From Paracoccaceae bacterium (lineage in GTDB: Bacteria > Pseudomonadota > Alphaproteobacteria > Rhodobacterales > Rhodobacteraceae), in the NCBI GenBank assembly GCA_012270125.1, contig JAAXIY010000068.1:1-35289 (forward strand): DNA of 35,289 nt. The letters run 5' to 3'. Made by a program: the position numbers and the translations under genes. This document shows, in pieces, positions 34,415 through 35,289 of this stretch. The first letter of the stretch is position 1; each line of letters begins with the position of its first letter. A model generated the notes under the pieces. That model did no database searches. It saw only the letters and a list, made by a program, of their open reading frames with translations, and was not told where the DNA came from.

Positions 34415-35143
34415 ATGGAATGGCGTGATAAAGGAATTCTACTAGCAACGAAGCAATTTGGAGAAACCTCGCTAATCATCGATGTTTTTACACCTGATCA
34501 TGGGAAAGCAAGTGGCGTGGTCAGGGGAGGACAATCGAAAAAGCTTAAGCCTATATTGCAGATTGGCGCTCAGTTGGACTTAACTTGGAAGGCGCGATTA
34601 CAGGAACACCTAGGCTCTTTTCAAGTAGATTTAATAAGATCACGAACTGCAAATGTCATGAATGACCGTCTTCTCTTAGCAGGGATGCTTTCATCAGCGA
34701 CGTTGATAAATAGGTTCTTCCCGGCAGGCCAAGTTTACAAAAACTTTTACAAGAGTTCGGAAAACCTGTTTGATCTGTTGCAATTTCCTGACATATGGTT
34801 GCTTGCGTATTTCAAGTGGGAATTAGAGTTCTTAGAAACTTTAGGGTTTGGGTTAGACTTAAAAACGTGTGCCGTCACAGGCTCAACAGAAGACCTCATG
34901 TTTATTTCACCTAAAACTGGGCGGGCCGTGTCCCAAGCTGCAGCAGGTGAGTGGTCATCTAGATTGCTACCTTTTCCAGTTGCTGCAAACGGTGATGTAA
35001 ATTCACTAGAAGATATTTTAGAAGGACTTAGAATATCACAATTTTTCCTTGAAAAGAAAGTGTTGGCTACGTTTGGTATGGAACATTTGCCAACAGCACG
35101 CGCTCGTTTCATTTCTTCCTTGGAAAGAAAGATAAAAAATTAG
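34415..35143 (+). CDS. recO: DNA repair protein RecO
   Basis: A 242-residue recombination mediator of the RecFOR pathway; it helps RecR load RecA on SSB-coated DNA. The N-terminal OB fold starts MEWRDKGILLATKQFGETSLI and includes HGKASGVVRGGQSKK. The helical C-terminal part includes the LETLGFGLDL-CAVTG region. Only one cysteine of the zinc site known from some RecO proteins is there (CAVTG), as I recall is common in alphaproteobacteria. It is the last gene of the rpoZ-recO run; 92 bases separate it from tRNA-Phe. Confidence 0.94.
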   Translation: MEWRDKGILLATKQFGETSLIIDVFTPDHGKASGVVRGGQSKKLKPILQIGAQLDLTWKARLQEHLGSFQVDLIRSRTANVMNDRLLLAGMLSSATLINRFFPAGQVYKNFYKSSENLFDLLQFPDIWLLAYFKWELEFLETLGFGLDLKTCAVTGSTEDLMFISPKTGRAVSQAAAGEWSSRLLPFPVAANGDVNSLEDILEGLRISQFFLEKKVLATFGMEHLPTARARFISSLERKIKN

Positions 35144-35235
35144 ATTTATTATCTGAAAATTTAAATAAAATCCCTCTGGACAGTGGAGGCGTGACGCCCT
35201 AGTACTATCGGACCCAAAGCTTCATGCTTTTCCAT

Positions 35236-35289
35236 GCCCGGGTAGCTCAGGGGTAGAGCAGTGGACTGAAAATCCTCGTGTCGGTGGTT
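35236..35289 (+). tRNA. tRNA-Phe (GAA), 5' part, cut by window end
   Basis: Acceptor strand GCCCGGG (35236-35242), a D arm GCTC-AGGGGTA-GAGC, an anticodon stem-loop GTGGA-CTGAAAA-TCCTC with anticodon GAA, a variable loop GTGTC and the start of the T arm GGTGG. The second anticodon-stem pair is T opposite T; from memory this also occurs in Rhodobacterales tRNA-Phe. The 3' acceptor strand and CCA lie beyond the window. Confidence 0.93.

Noticed and set aside
34747-35112. 121-residue reverse-strand frame inside recO
   Set aside because: It is antisense to RecO, with no ribosome site or domain.
35144-35235. Promoter or terminator between recO and tRNA-Phe
   Set aside because: TGGACA and TACTAT are 20 bases apart, too far for a confident promoter. 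The GGCG-TGA-CGCC hairpin at 35188-35198 has only four pairs and no T run.
1-35289. Mobile elements, CRISPR arrays, toxin-antitoxin or phage-defence genes
   Set aside because: No transposase, integrase, repeat-spacer pattern, terminal inverted repeats or defence-type domains were seen; gene content and composition are uniform and core-like.

Overview
The window is an ordinary-looking, gene-dense piece of chromosome from an alphaproteobacterium, most likely a marine, AT-rich member of the Rhodobacterales (Roseobacter-type). This placement is inference. It rests on the gene order rpoZ-relA/spoT-DUF2062-pdxJ-acpS-lepB-rnc-era-DUF1491-recO, on dapC-like aminotransferase-ftsK-lolA, on the CHCC zinc-finger gene before polA, on DUF1285, DUF1491 and DUF3429 proteins, and on the form of FolK and of tRNA-Phe. 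Base composition is visibly AT-rich and even across the window. I see no insertion sequence, prophage, CRISPR array, rRNA or sharp compositional break. No gene-free stretch exceeds about 170 bases.

Layout. 1-5390 (+): 3' end of an amidase gene, a DapC-type aminotransferase, the FtsK DNA translocase and the LolA lipoprotein carrier. 5396-8043: a lysozyme-like lipoprotein (-), HspQ (+) and a gamma-glutamyltransferase-family protein (-). 8210-12498: a thiolase (+), a methyltransferase repair protein (-) divergent from endonuclease III (+), adenosine kinase, a HIT protein and a 59-residue zinc-finger protein that is easily missed. 12603-16966: DNA polymerase I, an atypical M19 'dipeptidase' and, convergent, a DUF1285 protein. 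17065-20896: the glycolate oxidase operon glcDEF. 21068-26389: a small heat-shock protein, then a phosphodiester glycosidase-like protein with RbfA (-), DapB with a small exported protein (+), and a compact reverse-strand group ispH-DUF3429-methyltransferase-rnhA. 26572-35143 (+): folK, then the long run rpoZ to recO. The window closes inside a tRNA-Phe gene.

How genes work together. DapC and DapB belong to the lysine/meso-diaminopimelate pathway. FtsK, LolA, the lysozyme-like protein and LepB serve division and the envelope. Nth, the alkyl-repair protein, PolA, RecO and RNase HI serve DNA repair and replication. RbfA, RNase III and Era act in ribosome maturation. RpoZ and the bifunctional RelA/SpoT sit side by side as the stringent-response module. 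GlcDEF oxidises glycolate, an abundant algal product in seawater. HspQ and the small heat-shock protein both have sigma-32-like promoters.

The most rewarding non-coding signal is upstream of the small heat-shock gene. A close sigma-32 promoter match is followed by a three-hairpin leader that looks like a ROSE-type RNA thermometer. The most unusual protein is the M19 family member, which lacks the N-terminal His-x-Asp metal motif and the bridging glutamate of classical members. I found no clear new multi-gene system.
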